The notes under the pieces were generated by a model, which was given only the letters and a program-made list of their open reading frames with translations, was not told the origin of the DNA and ran no database searches. From Sphaerolaimus hirsutus (taxonomy: Eukaryota > Nematoda > Chromadorea > Monhysterida > Sphaerolaimidae): a stretch of DNA of 64,000 nt. Position numbers and translations under genes: made by a program. Of the stretch, positions 1 through 10,381 are shown in pieces. Where the stretch lies: contig OZ038460.1 of NCBI GenBank assembly GCA_964036195.1, forward strand, positions 6,637,504 to 6,701,503, given 5' to 3'. Position 1 is the stretch's first letter. Every line of letters begins with the position of its first letter.

Positions 1-57
1 CAGATTTTTTGGCTTTTATTCTAGTGTAAATGTGAAGTTTCATGTACAGTGTACAGT

Positions 58-567
58 TCATGTAAATACTTCCAGTGCACAGCACTCTGCACTAGAAAAA
101 TGCACATACAGCACTTTCAGTGCACAGGAAGTTGTCATGAGCCATGTTGATTTGTTGTGAACAACTTCACCTCTGCTTTGGTCCATTGTTTCATGGCTGC
201 GTTGGCTTGTGGTGTCATAGCTGCGTTGGCTTGTGGCTTCATAGCTGCGTTGGCTTGTGGTTTCATGGTTGTCTTGGCTCATGGTTTGATAGCTGATTTG
301 GCTTGTGGTTTCATAGCTGCGTTGGCTTGTGGTTTCATAGCTGCGTTTGCTTGTGGTTTCATGGTTGTCTTGGCTCATGGTTTGATAGCTGATTTGGCTT
401 GTGGTTTCATAGCTGATTTGGCTTGTGGTTTCATGGCCGCCTTGGCTTGTGGTTTCATAGCTGTCATGGCTCGTAGTTCCATGGCTGCCTTGACTCGTCA
501 CTTTCAGCAATGATAAAAGTACTAAACTTTTCCAATGTATACATGAACATAAAGTATTTTTACTCAC
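58..567. repeat. 24-bp minisatellite, open on both strands
   Basis: About thirteen imperfect copies of a 24-bp unit of the type GCTTGTGGTTTCATAGCTGC lie between roughly 178 and 490. Because 24 is a multiple of three and the unit lacks stops, both strands stay open. The minus strand (567 to 58) gives 169 residues with an 8-residue Ser/Thr-rich repeat (SYETTSQR type) after a moderately hydrophobic start. The plus strand (157-513) gives 118 residues of an Ala/Cys/Gly-rich hydrophobic repeat. Neither has a recognised domain or clear splice context. A secreted mucin-like exon on the minus strand is possible, but a non-coding satellite is at least as likely. Confidence 0.7.
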
Positions 568-1070
568 TCTATTTTTTACCCTCTACTACACAAAATTTCC
601 CTGGTTCCATTTGCAACTTCCAGTTGCTAATTTTTGTTCAATTTCCGTTTCCTCTGTTCTAGCTAATTTTTAATATTCTGTTGTTTTTTTTGCCTCATTT
701 TCGATTTTTTAGCAAAATTACTTTTCACCTTATTTTCCATTTTCCAGCTTAACATTCTGTTTTCTGTTTCAGGCAAACTGGCCAACACACATGCAGATCT
801 TTCAATTATGTAATTTTTTTGTTCCCTGCGAAATTTCTACAATTTTTTTGTTTTACATTTCTGACCAAATTTTTTCCAATTCTGTTTCCTTTTTCTGGCA
901 AGTGCAAACAGTTTTCTATTGACACCCTAGTTGTGCCATATATGCCAAAGAATGGAAATCAACTTCTCTTGTAAGGAACAAGTAGTGGGTGTATTTTCAT
1001 GATTAAGACAGGGGCACTTATCGAAGATCATCAGCTACAACCAGAGATTTATCCAGTATTTTTGAATGGG
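568..1070. other. AT-rich stretch with one end of an old TTTCCG-type element
   Basis: No gene is seen. Degenerate TTTCCG-like words (about 640-900) lead into TTGACACCCTA at 919-929. That string is the same terminus as the right end of the 10382-12346 element, so this is probably the eroded right part of a relative. No matching left end was found. Confidence 0.4.
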
Positions 1071-1078
1071 AATGGGAA

Positions 1079-1965
1079 TAGCATTGAAAAAATCTCTGGG
1101 AGATTTATATTTAAAAAATCTCAGAAAATATAAGATTTTCTGAGATTTTTATTTTTTCCATGATTTTCCAGAGAGATTTAATTATATTTTCTCCTGATTG
1201 AGAAAATCTCTCAAGAAAATCTCTCTATAGTTGTCCATTTTCACCTTCAAATTCACTAGTTGATGTCCTTTTTTGCATATTTTCAGCTATTTTTAACTAT
1301 ATATATTCTAATAAACCCATTTTTGGCTTTTTTTGCACCTATTTTAAGTTTATTTTCTTTTTTTTTCTGTTCTATAACATGAAAGAGCCTATAAAAAGTC
1401 TACCTATCTAAAATACATTCGCTGTACTCAAGTACTTTCAAAAAGAATACATAAAATAGTACTGGTACTTTTTCAGAGGATTACTCAATGTAAATATGTT
1501 TTAACAACTATACAGTTGACTGCATGCTTTGTAAATACAGTTACCAAAATTTGGTGAAAAAAGTGATCTGATAAATGCTGTTCCAACTTCCAATCTTCAC
1601 ACGTAAAAGTAATGTATTCTATTGAGGAAAAATGTACCTAGGTAATTTATATTTTTGTTGATTATTTAGATACTAGGTGGTAGTATGTGGTAGTAAAAAC
1701 TGAAACAACACATAAGGTGCTTAATATCTACTCAAACAAACGCCTCTGGCTCAAACACCTTGAGATATTTACCTATCGATTAAATCATAGGTAATTTAAG
1801 TTGGGAGATTTCCTGAGATTTTTTGAACGGCAAGAGCTTTTTTCAGAGATTTAATTATATTTTCGAAAATGACCCAAGAGATTTAATTATATTTTTTTCT
1901 TGAGAGATTTTCTGAGATAATATTTAATTATATTTTCTCAAAATCGGACATTTTTTTCAATGCTA
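1079..1965. mobile_element. hAT-like non-autonomous element with AAATCTC subterminal words
   Basis: The ends TAGCATTGAAAAAA (1079) and TTTTTTCAATGCTA (1965) are inverted repeats. They are flanked by a perfect 8-bp direct repeat AATGGGAA at 1071-1078 and 1966-1973. The first and last 150 bases are full of AAATCTC/GAGATTT words, often as short palindromes. The centre is AT-rich and encodes nothing recognisable. The 8-bp duplication and TAG-starting TIR point to hAT; no transposase is present, so it must have been moved in trans. Confidence 0.85.
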
Positions 1966-2179
1966 AATGGGAATTTGTTTACACAGGCTGGTGAATGGTG
2001 GGGGCTCGCCCACCCCATCCTCGTTCGCTCGCTCATATTAAAATTGATGTTTTTTGACATGTTTCAATGTGGAACCCCAACTCGTTTTTGACAAATTTCT
2101 GAGTCGAGTCAGGCAAAAAAAACCCTTGAATCTCGGGTCAGGGCCAAATTTTTTAGTCAAGTGGAGTAGAGTAACCCTC

Positions 2180-4640
2180 GAGTCAAGCCAGCGCCATGGC
2201 ATCATTGGCGCTTGGCGCCCTTTTCTGTGGCGCCATCTGGCGCCTGGCGCCATTATTTTGAATGGCGCCATGGCGCCCCTGGTGCTTGGCGCCATCTGGC
2301 GCCTGGCGCCATCTGGCGCCTGGCGCCATTATTTTGAATGGCGCCATGGCGCCCCTGGTGCTTGGCGCCATTTTCGCTGGCGCCATTGGCACCACACAAG
2401 CTGGTTTTCAATGTTCCCTCTGTGAAAACCCATTATTCAGTTTTCAAATTCATTTAAACACTCTGTGTAATCAGCAAAACAGCCACCATCTTTTTTTTTA
2501 TATGGTTCCGCCGGTAGAACACATATTTGAAAACTCTGGTAAAATGCTGCAGACAAAATATTTTTTTTGTGGAATAAGTATGCATTTGTAGGACAAGCTG
2601 TAAGCGGCATGTGATGCAGAAAATTATGCTTGATTTTTGGGACTGTAATGTATATTTTTAGCGCTGTGATACATTTTTTAAATTAATTTGTTTTCTAACT
2701 ATAAATATTTTTTTAAAATTCTGTTTTAAATTGTAGATGATATCTGTCTCACATATATGTCTAGTTTTTTTGTTCTCTTATATTTGATACCATGTTTCGC
2801 AATAGAAGTACAAAGATGATGGAGCAAGTGTAGTAATGCATAAAACATAAAAAAAAATTTTTTAATTACATCCCTGTACCTGTAATTACCACATTATCAC
2901 AGTAAACAGCGCTTATTTTTTCACATAAAAAACAACCACTGAATTCAATAACATTTCCCTAAAACAAATAATGATATTTTTATACAATCAACTTTGTAAT
3001 TTTTTAAAAAATCACAAGTGCAATTCAGACAGCCGATTTTGTATGTAAATGAAAGCCAAAAAAATGAACAACAAGTGAACATTGACTGCGACAATTTCAC
3101 ATTGAATACACTAGCACAAAAAAATCAAAAATTTTTTATTGTATTGTTTTCAAAAATGTTTTTATTTCATAGTAACATGTGTCACAAAACTTAACATAAA
3201 AGTGAACATTTTTGAAAACTCAAAAGTTATTCGGATCTATCCATAGAACCCTGCCATGAGTAGATTTCAACCAGTCTTTCAGTTTCTCTCTCATTTGCTG
3301 GGCATCTCGCAGTTCATCATTGTGATTTTGGACTCTAATCCATTCTCTAATTCATCAAAGCCTGGCGCCAATCTAACTGCATTTATGAAATTTTCAGCAA
3401 TCAAAAGTTTCAAAAATCTATATCTATTAATAAAATGAAAAAAATATATAATTTCTAACTGTTTGGTTGCGTAGACTTTGTTCTTCAAAAGCATGCACAG
3501 GTGGCTTTTCATTTCCTCCCTTGTCAAAGTGATCCGATACATTTGTGCCACACAATTATTTGATAAAATTGTGCAAATAACACACAGCCATAACCAGTTT
3601 GCTGACCCTGTGTAATTCCATTAGCAAAAAAATTGAAATTTTTGTTAGCAGGATGCGCCACCAAGCAGCCAAAATCCAAAAAAATGCATTCTACACAGCG
3701 CCATGCATGGGACAATCTGTAATGCAAGATCATTCATAATCATTGCATGGTCCACACAAATTTCACAACAAGAAATTTAAGCGGTAGTTGTGCCTTTGAA
3801 CCCTTCATAACAGTAGTACCAAGTCCCAGATTCTGTGTTGTTGATAAATGGATGAATTCTTTCATTTTATAAATACTTTTCAAAATTGGTAATAAGTTAT
3901 GGAAACAGGTGACATATGCAGTTGTTGCCTGAAACGTAACCACAGCGACATAATTTTAAAAAAATTTTATTTTATTTTATATAAATCCCAAATTTTCTAC
4001 GACCCTATCATTAGATGCAGCAAAAAATACTGCATCTACAGTGTCAATTTTACATGAACCCATTCATCCAGTGGTTTTTAAAGTATTTTGGAGTAAGTTG
4101 GTGAAATTTTGTAAACTGGTGATGCTGGGCGACGATTTTGCTACTTTTGGTGTGTAAGGCAACACATTTTCACATATGTTCCACAGATATTGAAAACTGG
4201 CATGTACAGCGACGTACAGCGACGTCGCCATACGTCACTTTTCAAAAATGTGGTGTTCACTTTTCAAAAATGTTTTATACATTTGAAAACTAGAATGTAC
4301 ATTTTTGAAAACTACATTATTCAATTTTAAGTTTTCAAAATTGTCTTCAGAGTATTATGTTGGCAACACGTCTAGCGGTGATGCGTCTCCCTACAGTTTT
4401 CAAAAATGTTCTGCAAATGTGAACTTTGAACGGCAAATGTGACTTGCTGAAACCAATATTCACATATGCTGTCACTTATTGAAAAATAAAAGTGCAAATT
4501 GCACACTTTTAAATTCTGTACAGCAACGCGTCGCCTAGGAGAGTTTTCAAAAAGGAACATTGAAAACCAGCAGCCACATTGGATTGGATGGCGCCAGAAA
4601 TGGCGCTAAGATGCCGGATTGAACGCTCATATTTGGACAT
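2180..4640. mobile_element. GGCGCC-type element split by a second TIR element (2399-4573)
   Basis: GGCGCC-rich sequence at 2190-2393 resumes at about 4588 (GGATGGCGCCAGAAATGGCG). Between them sits a unit whose ends are GCTGGTTTTCAATGTTCC (2399-2416) and GGAACATTGAAAACCAGC (4556-4573). That inner unit carries repeated TTTTCAAAAATG words near its ends (3160-3230, 4230-4400). The sequence after 4600 matches the inner part of the GGCGCC element near 57890-58020, which supports the nesting. No clear target duplication was found for the inner unit. No credible coding sequence lies inside. Confidence 0.55.
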
Positions 4641-4984
4641 ATTCAACTGCATTTTCTGCTGAATGATGTCATTTAGATGATATTTAACACATTAATACTT
4701 GTAATTTTTTGTCAGCATTGCAGTTTGGGTTTACGTTGATCGTCATATGCCACACAAACAGCAAATATTCATATATTTTTTATTAGGTTCTTATTTCTCC
4801 AGCTTTCTCTGACCTGGGAGTATTTTGAGGGCGGGGGGTAGTTATCTGATGAGGAAGGGGCTGGATAGTCTATGTATTTATTTACTGTATTTGCTTGAAA
4901 AATTTCACTTGAAAATTTTTTTTTGTCAGATATTCATCATGGGGAACTATATACCTGAGGGGAGGAATTATTAAAGAAAATATG
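4641..4984. other. AT-rich interval between repeats
   Basis: No gene or complete element is visible. It contains the tail of the GGCGCC-type element and a fragment with stretched G runs near 4800-4860 resembling the TACCGTA family. Confidence 0.3.
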
Positions 4985-4988
4985 GTAT

Positions 4989-5160
4989 AGTTAAGTAGGT
5001 GTATCTAGGTAGATTGTGTAAACCCGCGATTATTATGTTTCGATGATTGTTGACTAGGGCACACTTTGGTTGTGTATTGAGATCAGTTCAGTCTAATAAA
5101 GTCCTAGTATACAAACTTGGACCCGGGGTTGAGGGACCCCCTCCTAAGTCCCTCCAAACT
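4989..5160 (+). repeat. Left LTR of the gypsy element
   Basis: It is 172 bp, unusually short. It differs from the right LTR by two substitutions and the absence of one TAGG unit (the right copy has TAGG twice). This implies recent insertion or recent gene conversion. AATAAAG near 5095 is a candidate polyadenylation signal. Confidence 0.9.
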
Positions 5161-5463
5161 GGTGCCGCAACTATACCCGACTTGCCCGACTACCGGACTT
5201 GCCCGACTACCGGCGCCCGACATCGTCGACTCGACGCCGACGACTTGTCTACATCGGGATCCAGCAAAACTGACGTCGTCAACGACTACAATTGCCCGAC
5301 TACCAACGGCATCAACTACGTCGAGCGACCATTGACATCTGCCGACTACTCACCGCTATCGACTATCACGGCAGTTCAACTTGATGGAAAACGTCCATCG
5401 CAGCAGGCTACAGCTGTGCTGACAACTGACTCCCCTGATCAGCTACGACACAACTAATACGAG

Positions 5464-8400
5464 ATGTTGACAATTTCGTACGATGCATTCATCGGCTTCG
5501 TGGACCAATCGCTTGCTAACAAGGATCGAGCGAAATTCGACCAGCTGCGCAACATTTTGAAGGCCCACAACCCAAATGACCTGCCTGACGATGAAGACAT
5601 GTGGCACAAGATATCGTATGAGGGTTACGCAGCAAGGCTGAAAACGGTGGCTGCTGCGATTCGAGACACGGGGGTCACCCCTACTGGGCAAGGATGTGCT
5701 GCCAAAACTTGGCATTCGCATGACTGCTGCAGATGGAAGCAACCTGTTACCAGAGGCTGACACTGTCAATGCTTTGCCTGACATTCGCCAACGACTGGTG
5801 CAGCACTGCAACCTGGAAGATGATGATGAATCGGCACTGGTGATTTTCGCTGACAAGGAGGGCCAGCTGATACAAGCTGCCCACGTACCGCTGCTAGATT
5901 GCAAACAGGTCACAGAATTGGTGATCAATGAGCTGCATGAGCTGACAAAGGACGATTGGTCGAAAATGTTGAATATTGGAGCATCTTCCAATGATGATCG
6001 ACAGAAAGTGGTCTACACACTCTTCACTCTACGTCACGCATTCAGCTCTGACTACAAGGCTGGGACATGCCAGAATGTTGATGAAATTGGGTGTACTGAG
6101 GTCGAACATGAAATCGACACTGGAGATACACTACCATTCAAAGTGCCACCGCACTGCATTCTGCTCAAGTTACGTCCTGAAGTGGAAAAGATGCTGAAAG
6201 ATTTGTTGGATCAAGGCTGCATTGTGCCATCAAACAGCAACTACAGCAGCGCTTTTGTACTTGCGAAGAAGAAGGACGGATCATGGCGATTTTGCGTAGA
6301 TTTTTGCCAGCTGAATTTGAACACCAGACGCCCACAGCTACCCACTCCCGCGCATGGACGACATGCTCGATTTGTGGCCAGGCCGAAAATTTTTCTCCAC
6401 CCTCGATATCAAGTGTGGCTACTACAACATCAGAATCAAAAAGGAGGACCAGCACAAGACTGCGTTTACTGCCCTCGACCAGCTCTTCGAGTGGAATCAC
6501 ATGCCATTTGGATTGCACAATGCTCCTGCGACATTTCAACGTGCCATGAACAACATCCTGATGGATCACAAGGCATTCTGCCATGCTTATTTGGATGATA
6601 TTATCATCGCTTCTGCAACTTTTGATGAGCATATTGAGCACCTGAAGGCTGTTATCTCCACGATGTGCAATGCTGGCATGAGATTGAATCCTCGCAAATG
6701 TCATTTTTTGAAGGACAGAATCCAGTACCTGGGCCATGTGATTAGCGCTGATGAAATCAGTGTTGATCCTGATAAAGCAGCTGCGATTTGCGACTACCCG
6801 CTACCCGTCACCAAGAAAGATGGAGCAGGATTTTTGGGACTTGCCAGCTACATGCGAAGGTTCCATCACAACTTGTTGCATCGTCTCGCGCCACTACGTA
6901 AATTCTTCCAAGCACCGGAAACAAAGGCAGAGAAATTGGAATGGACAGACGAGCTGAAGAAATTGTTTCGGCAGATTGGCAATGAGATGGGTGACCCACG
7001 AAGTTTGGCTATGCCTGTGCCTGGCCGTGACTATGTCATTACCACTGACGCAAGTACAGACGGACTTGGTGCGATGTTGGAGCAAGCCAACGATGCTTGA
7101 CAACTGCAACCAATTGCATTTGCAAGCCGCGTCACCGCACCTGCTGAGAAACGCTACTCGGCTACAGAATTGGAAGCTCGTGGAGTGATTTATGCTCTGG
7201 AGACATTTTGCCCATACATCACTGGGTAAAAAGTGACTGTGTTCACTGATCACCACCCACTGACTCACCTGTTCCAGAAGAACAGCCCCTAACATCGCCT
7301 ATACCGATGGTGCTTAGTGCTACAACAATTTGACGTCACTGTGCGCTACAAGCCTGGGATCAAGAACCAGGTAGCAGATGCACTTTCACGCACACCTGCG
7401 GGCACCGTTCCTGTTCGCATGGAGGGAGGAAAGTCAATTGACGAACCAGAAGCAACACTTGACACAGTGTGCAACATTCGAGTGTCACACATGTTGGCAA
7501 AACTGGTGACGACAAAGCCTGTTGCTGTGAACAACATAGTTTTGGCTGACAAGAAGGAAAGGGAAGAGATGCTGCAATGGCATCATGAAGGACGATGGGC
7601 CGCACATGCAAGCGCACAGAAGATGTATCAGCGTCTACGCCCATTCTATTCCCATGCAACTTGGCCAACTCTTGCTGCTGATGTACAAGCATACTGCAAG
7701 CAATGCAATGTCTGCAAGCAACAATCAACTCGCTACGAGGTGCTGCCGCTACTGCCAAGGCCGCCTCCAGATCAGCCACGCCGCCGATGGCACATGGACT
7801 ATTCCACATTCATGCCGAACAGCTACAAAGGTCCGCGCTACTGTCTCGTAGCTATTGATGCAATGTCACGCTTCATCAAGGCAAAGCCGTGCAGCGCAAC
7901 TGATGCTAAAAATGCTGTCAAGATGTTTAACGAGATTGTCACAAAACATGGAGTTCCTGAAGAAGTGGTTACAGACAGTGGAACACACTTCAACTGCCAC
8001 GAGTTCCAGTCAACGCTGCAGAAGCATCAAACTAAGTTGCACACGACTACACCAGGCTCAAAGACCAGCAATGGCATCTGCGAACGTGCCATCCGCACCC
8101 TACAGGATATTCTTGCAAAGAAACGAGCTGACGATGGTCGAGCATGGAATCTGATACTGCCTGACGCTGTAGCTGCCTACAATGCACTCTGCTACTGGCG
8201 CTACACCTTTTGAAGTCCACTATGGTTCCAAACATGCAACAACGGGACATGAGTTTGAACCAGCACCTCCGCTGATTGACTTCTGGAAGCGCATCAACAA
8301 ACGTGTGGAGGCTGCGCAACAGAAAGCTGCCAACACTGCTTTCTCCACCAATCCTAACACTCGCTTCAGAATTGGTGATGCTGTTTTTGTTCGAGACGCA

Positions 8401-8562
8401 CCAGCCATGGGAAGCTGCAAAGCAAAACTTGACTTGCCGAATTCCCGCAAAGGCGAGATAGAATCGTTTCCATCGCCAAAGGCTGCAGTGATCAAGTTCA
8501 CAAATGGCAAGCATCGTACTGTGCCAATCAACATGCTGCAACCCAGATTCACAAAGAGTTGA
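5464..8562 (+). pseudogene. Broken gypsy pol (RT, RNase H, integrase)
   Basis: Reverse transcriptase begins in the frame at 5696-6598 (KKKDGSWRFCVDF near 6266-6304). It continues after a frameshift near 6340 in 6354-7100, with the catalytic YLDD at about 6589. RNase H starts with TTDAS near 7040 and is cut by stops at 7100, 7230 and 7291. The frame reopens at 7317 through a DALSR motif to integrase. Integrase shows an HHCC-type zinc region (7580-7720) and the catalytic D, D, E residues in HMDYS, TDSG and CERAI (about 7793-8090). Another frameshift near 8190 leads to the C-terminal tail (8182-8562). The lesions are consistent with a dead copy. It is described as found; no repaired protein is given. 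Confidence 0.85.
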
Positions 8563-8763
8563 TTTGATATTTGAATATTTCGTGATTGTGTTCTTTTCCC
8601 TCATGGTATCTTTTGCTTTTGTAAACAAATCCCAATGTGTGTTTGTGTTAAGCGCGCTTGTGTGAAACAAATTTGTGTGATATTGTGTGATGTGTTTTAT
8701 ATTACTCTCTCTCATATCTTTTCTGATTATCCGTGGTTGTATAATCTTTGTTTGCCCCCGAGG

Positions 8764-8939
8764 AGTTAAGTAGGTAGGTGTATCTAGGTAGATTGTGTAA
8801 ACCCGCAATTATTATGTTTCAATGATTGTTGACTAGGGCACACTTTGGTTGTGTATTGAGATCAGTTCAGTCTAATAAAGTCCTAGTATACAAACTTGGA
8901 CCCGGGGTTGAGGGACCCCCTCCTAAGTCCCTCCAAACT
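8764..8939 (+). repeat. Right LTR of the gypsy element
   Basis: It is 176 bp, starts AGTTAAGTAGGTAGG and ends CCAAACT, followed by the GTAT duplication. It contains the same AATAAAG signal as the left copy. The preceding purine stretch is very short, so the polypurine tract is weak. Confidence 0.9.
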
Positions 8940-8972
8940 GTATCTTTATAGATCTAAAGCGATGAAAAGAGT

Positions 8973-9380
8973 TACCGTATTACCTCGAAATACCCCCAGG
9001 GGGTTTATTATTTCGCCAGCAAAATTTGAGGGGGGGATAATTCGAGGGGGGGGGGGTCTATTATTTCGCCAGAAATTTTCGGAAATTCCCCATACGGAAA
9101 AATCGAACAATCACATAGATGTATATGTGTTTTTAGGCATATATTACTGTATATACACACAAGCCCTTCCCTCACGTCACTTGATCATCACTCTTAACGT
9201 GTGTTCTGCATTGTACAGATCACAAACTGCGGTATTTGTCATGTACATTCACGTTACACTCAATTTTAGGGGGGTATTTCGAGGGGGGGGTTTATTATTT
9301 CTTCAGCCGAAATTTAGGGGGGGGGTATTTCGAGGGGGGGGGGTAATTCAAGGGGGGGGATAATTCGAGGTAATACGGTA
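8973..9380. mobile_element. TACCGTATTACC element (TA target)
   Basis: The ends TACCGTATTACCTCGAA and TTCGAGGTAATACGGTA are inverted repeats. Next to them come poly-G/poly-C runs broken by repeats of the TIR word (TCGAAATACC). The middle (about 9185-9245) holds the uninterrupted sequence that in the 13123-16632 copy is split by a hAT insertion. A degraded second copy follows to about 9540. No protein is encoded. Confidence 0.75.
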
Positions 9381-9607
9381 TATATTTTTTGGAAATACCC
9401 CCAGCGGGTTTATTTTTTCGTAGTGCAAATTTTGAGGGGGGTTAATCGAGGGAGGGGGTATTCGGGGGGAGGGTTATTATTTCGACATATTTGTTTCATA
9501 GTGCACTTTTTGAGGACGGTATTTCAGGGAAATACGGTAATACAATGTCATAAAAGTTCTGGTGAAATGATAACCCCCCCCCCCCCTCAAATAAGTCCAT
9601 TAAATTA

Positions 9608-9792
9608 GTGATGGGAAAGCGCCATGGCGCTGGCGCCAAAGCAAAAAGCGCCAGGGCGCTTTCGGCGCTTGGCGCTAAAACACTCTGGCACCATTGGCGC
9701 TTGGCGCTGAGGTTTGAGAAAGCGCCATGGCGCTTTTGGCGCTTGGCGCCTGGCGCCAGCATTTTAAATGGCGCGAAAAAAGCGCCAACCAT
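9608..9792. mobile_element. GGCGCC-type hAT end, partial
   Basis: It starts with TAGTGATGGGAAAGCGCC, the usual left terminus, then GGCGCC/GGCGCT words. The right end (AAGCGCCAACCATGATAATA) is eroded and has no convincing 8-bp duplication. Confidence 0.5.
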
Positions 9793-10373
9793 GATAATAT
9801 AAAATTGTTATAATGGAGTGAAATCCACACTCAAGTTGATCAATTTGAGGACAACTGAATAAATATTATTAATAAATACATATTACATACAGTAGACTTT
9901 ATATAGTTAGGCACCTACATCGAATAAAAGCAGAGGTGTTAAAAGGTGTTTACCTTTACTTAAGAGGTCCTCATATTTAAATGTGGTGCAAATTTTGTTT
10001 GCTCAAAAACATACTCCTGTTGTACCACCTTTTTCTTTTTAAGCCGGAACTTACGTTACCTGAATAAACGTTGATCGAAAAGTTGATTGAAAGAAAATTG
10101 CTTCAAATTCTTTATTGCAGTCTAAATCAGGAGTCACCCCCCCCCCCCAAATACTGCAGCTACATATATGTATCCCCGGGGCTGCTCAGCTATCTATCCA
10201 TCCTGACCAAAATTTTAGGCTACTAGCTTTCCTTTGACCCACCTTCCAAATTGACTAGCTATGTATCTATCCAGAGCGATTTTTTAAAGAACTTTTGCCC
10301 GATTTTCACATAAAATTGCCAATTTTCATACTTTTTTAGTTTTTCACCTTCAAAAACATCATCGTTCATGTGA
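9793..10373. other. Intergenic, repeat fragments only
   Basis: A C-run near 10137-10148 with CAGGAGTCACC and GATAG-like words resembles the CAGGGGTCTCC subfamily found in the HMBOX1 introns, but only one end is recognisable. Nothing coding is visible. Confidence 0.3.
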
Positions 10374-10381
10374 ATTATGAC

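Larger units (their letters stand above)
4989..8939 (+). mobile_element. Ty3/gypsy LTR retrotransposon, degenerate
   Basis: Two LTRs (4989-5160 and 8764-8939) in direct orientation bracket a pol region on the + strand. A 4-bp duplication GTAT flanks the element (4985-4988, 8940-8943). The LTRs begin AGTT and end AACT. A candidate primer-binding site (GGTGCCGCAAC) follows the left LTR directly. The gene order protease/RT/RNase H/integrase is that of Ty3/gypsy. The internal part is only about 3.6 kb and no gag-like zinc knuckle is visible, so gag seems deleted. Frameshifts and stops make this copy inactive although its LTRs are almost identical. Confidence 0.9.

Noticed and set aside
1079-1965. 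Possible Helitron or SINE origin of the array elements
   Set aside because: Clear inverted ends and 8-bp target duplications do not fit Helitrons (no TSD) or SINEs (no A-tail or tRNA-like head).
8047-8808. 253-codon minus-strand frame
   Set aside because: Antisense shadow of the gypsy integrase; no independent motif.
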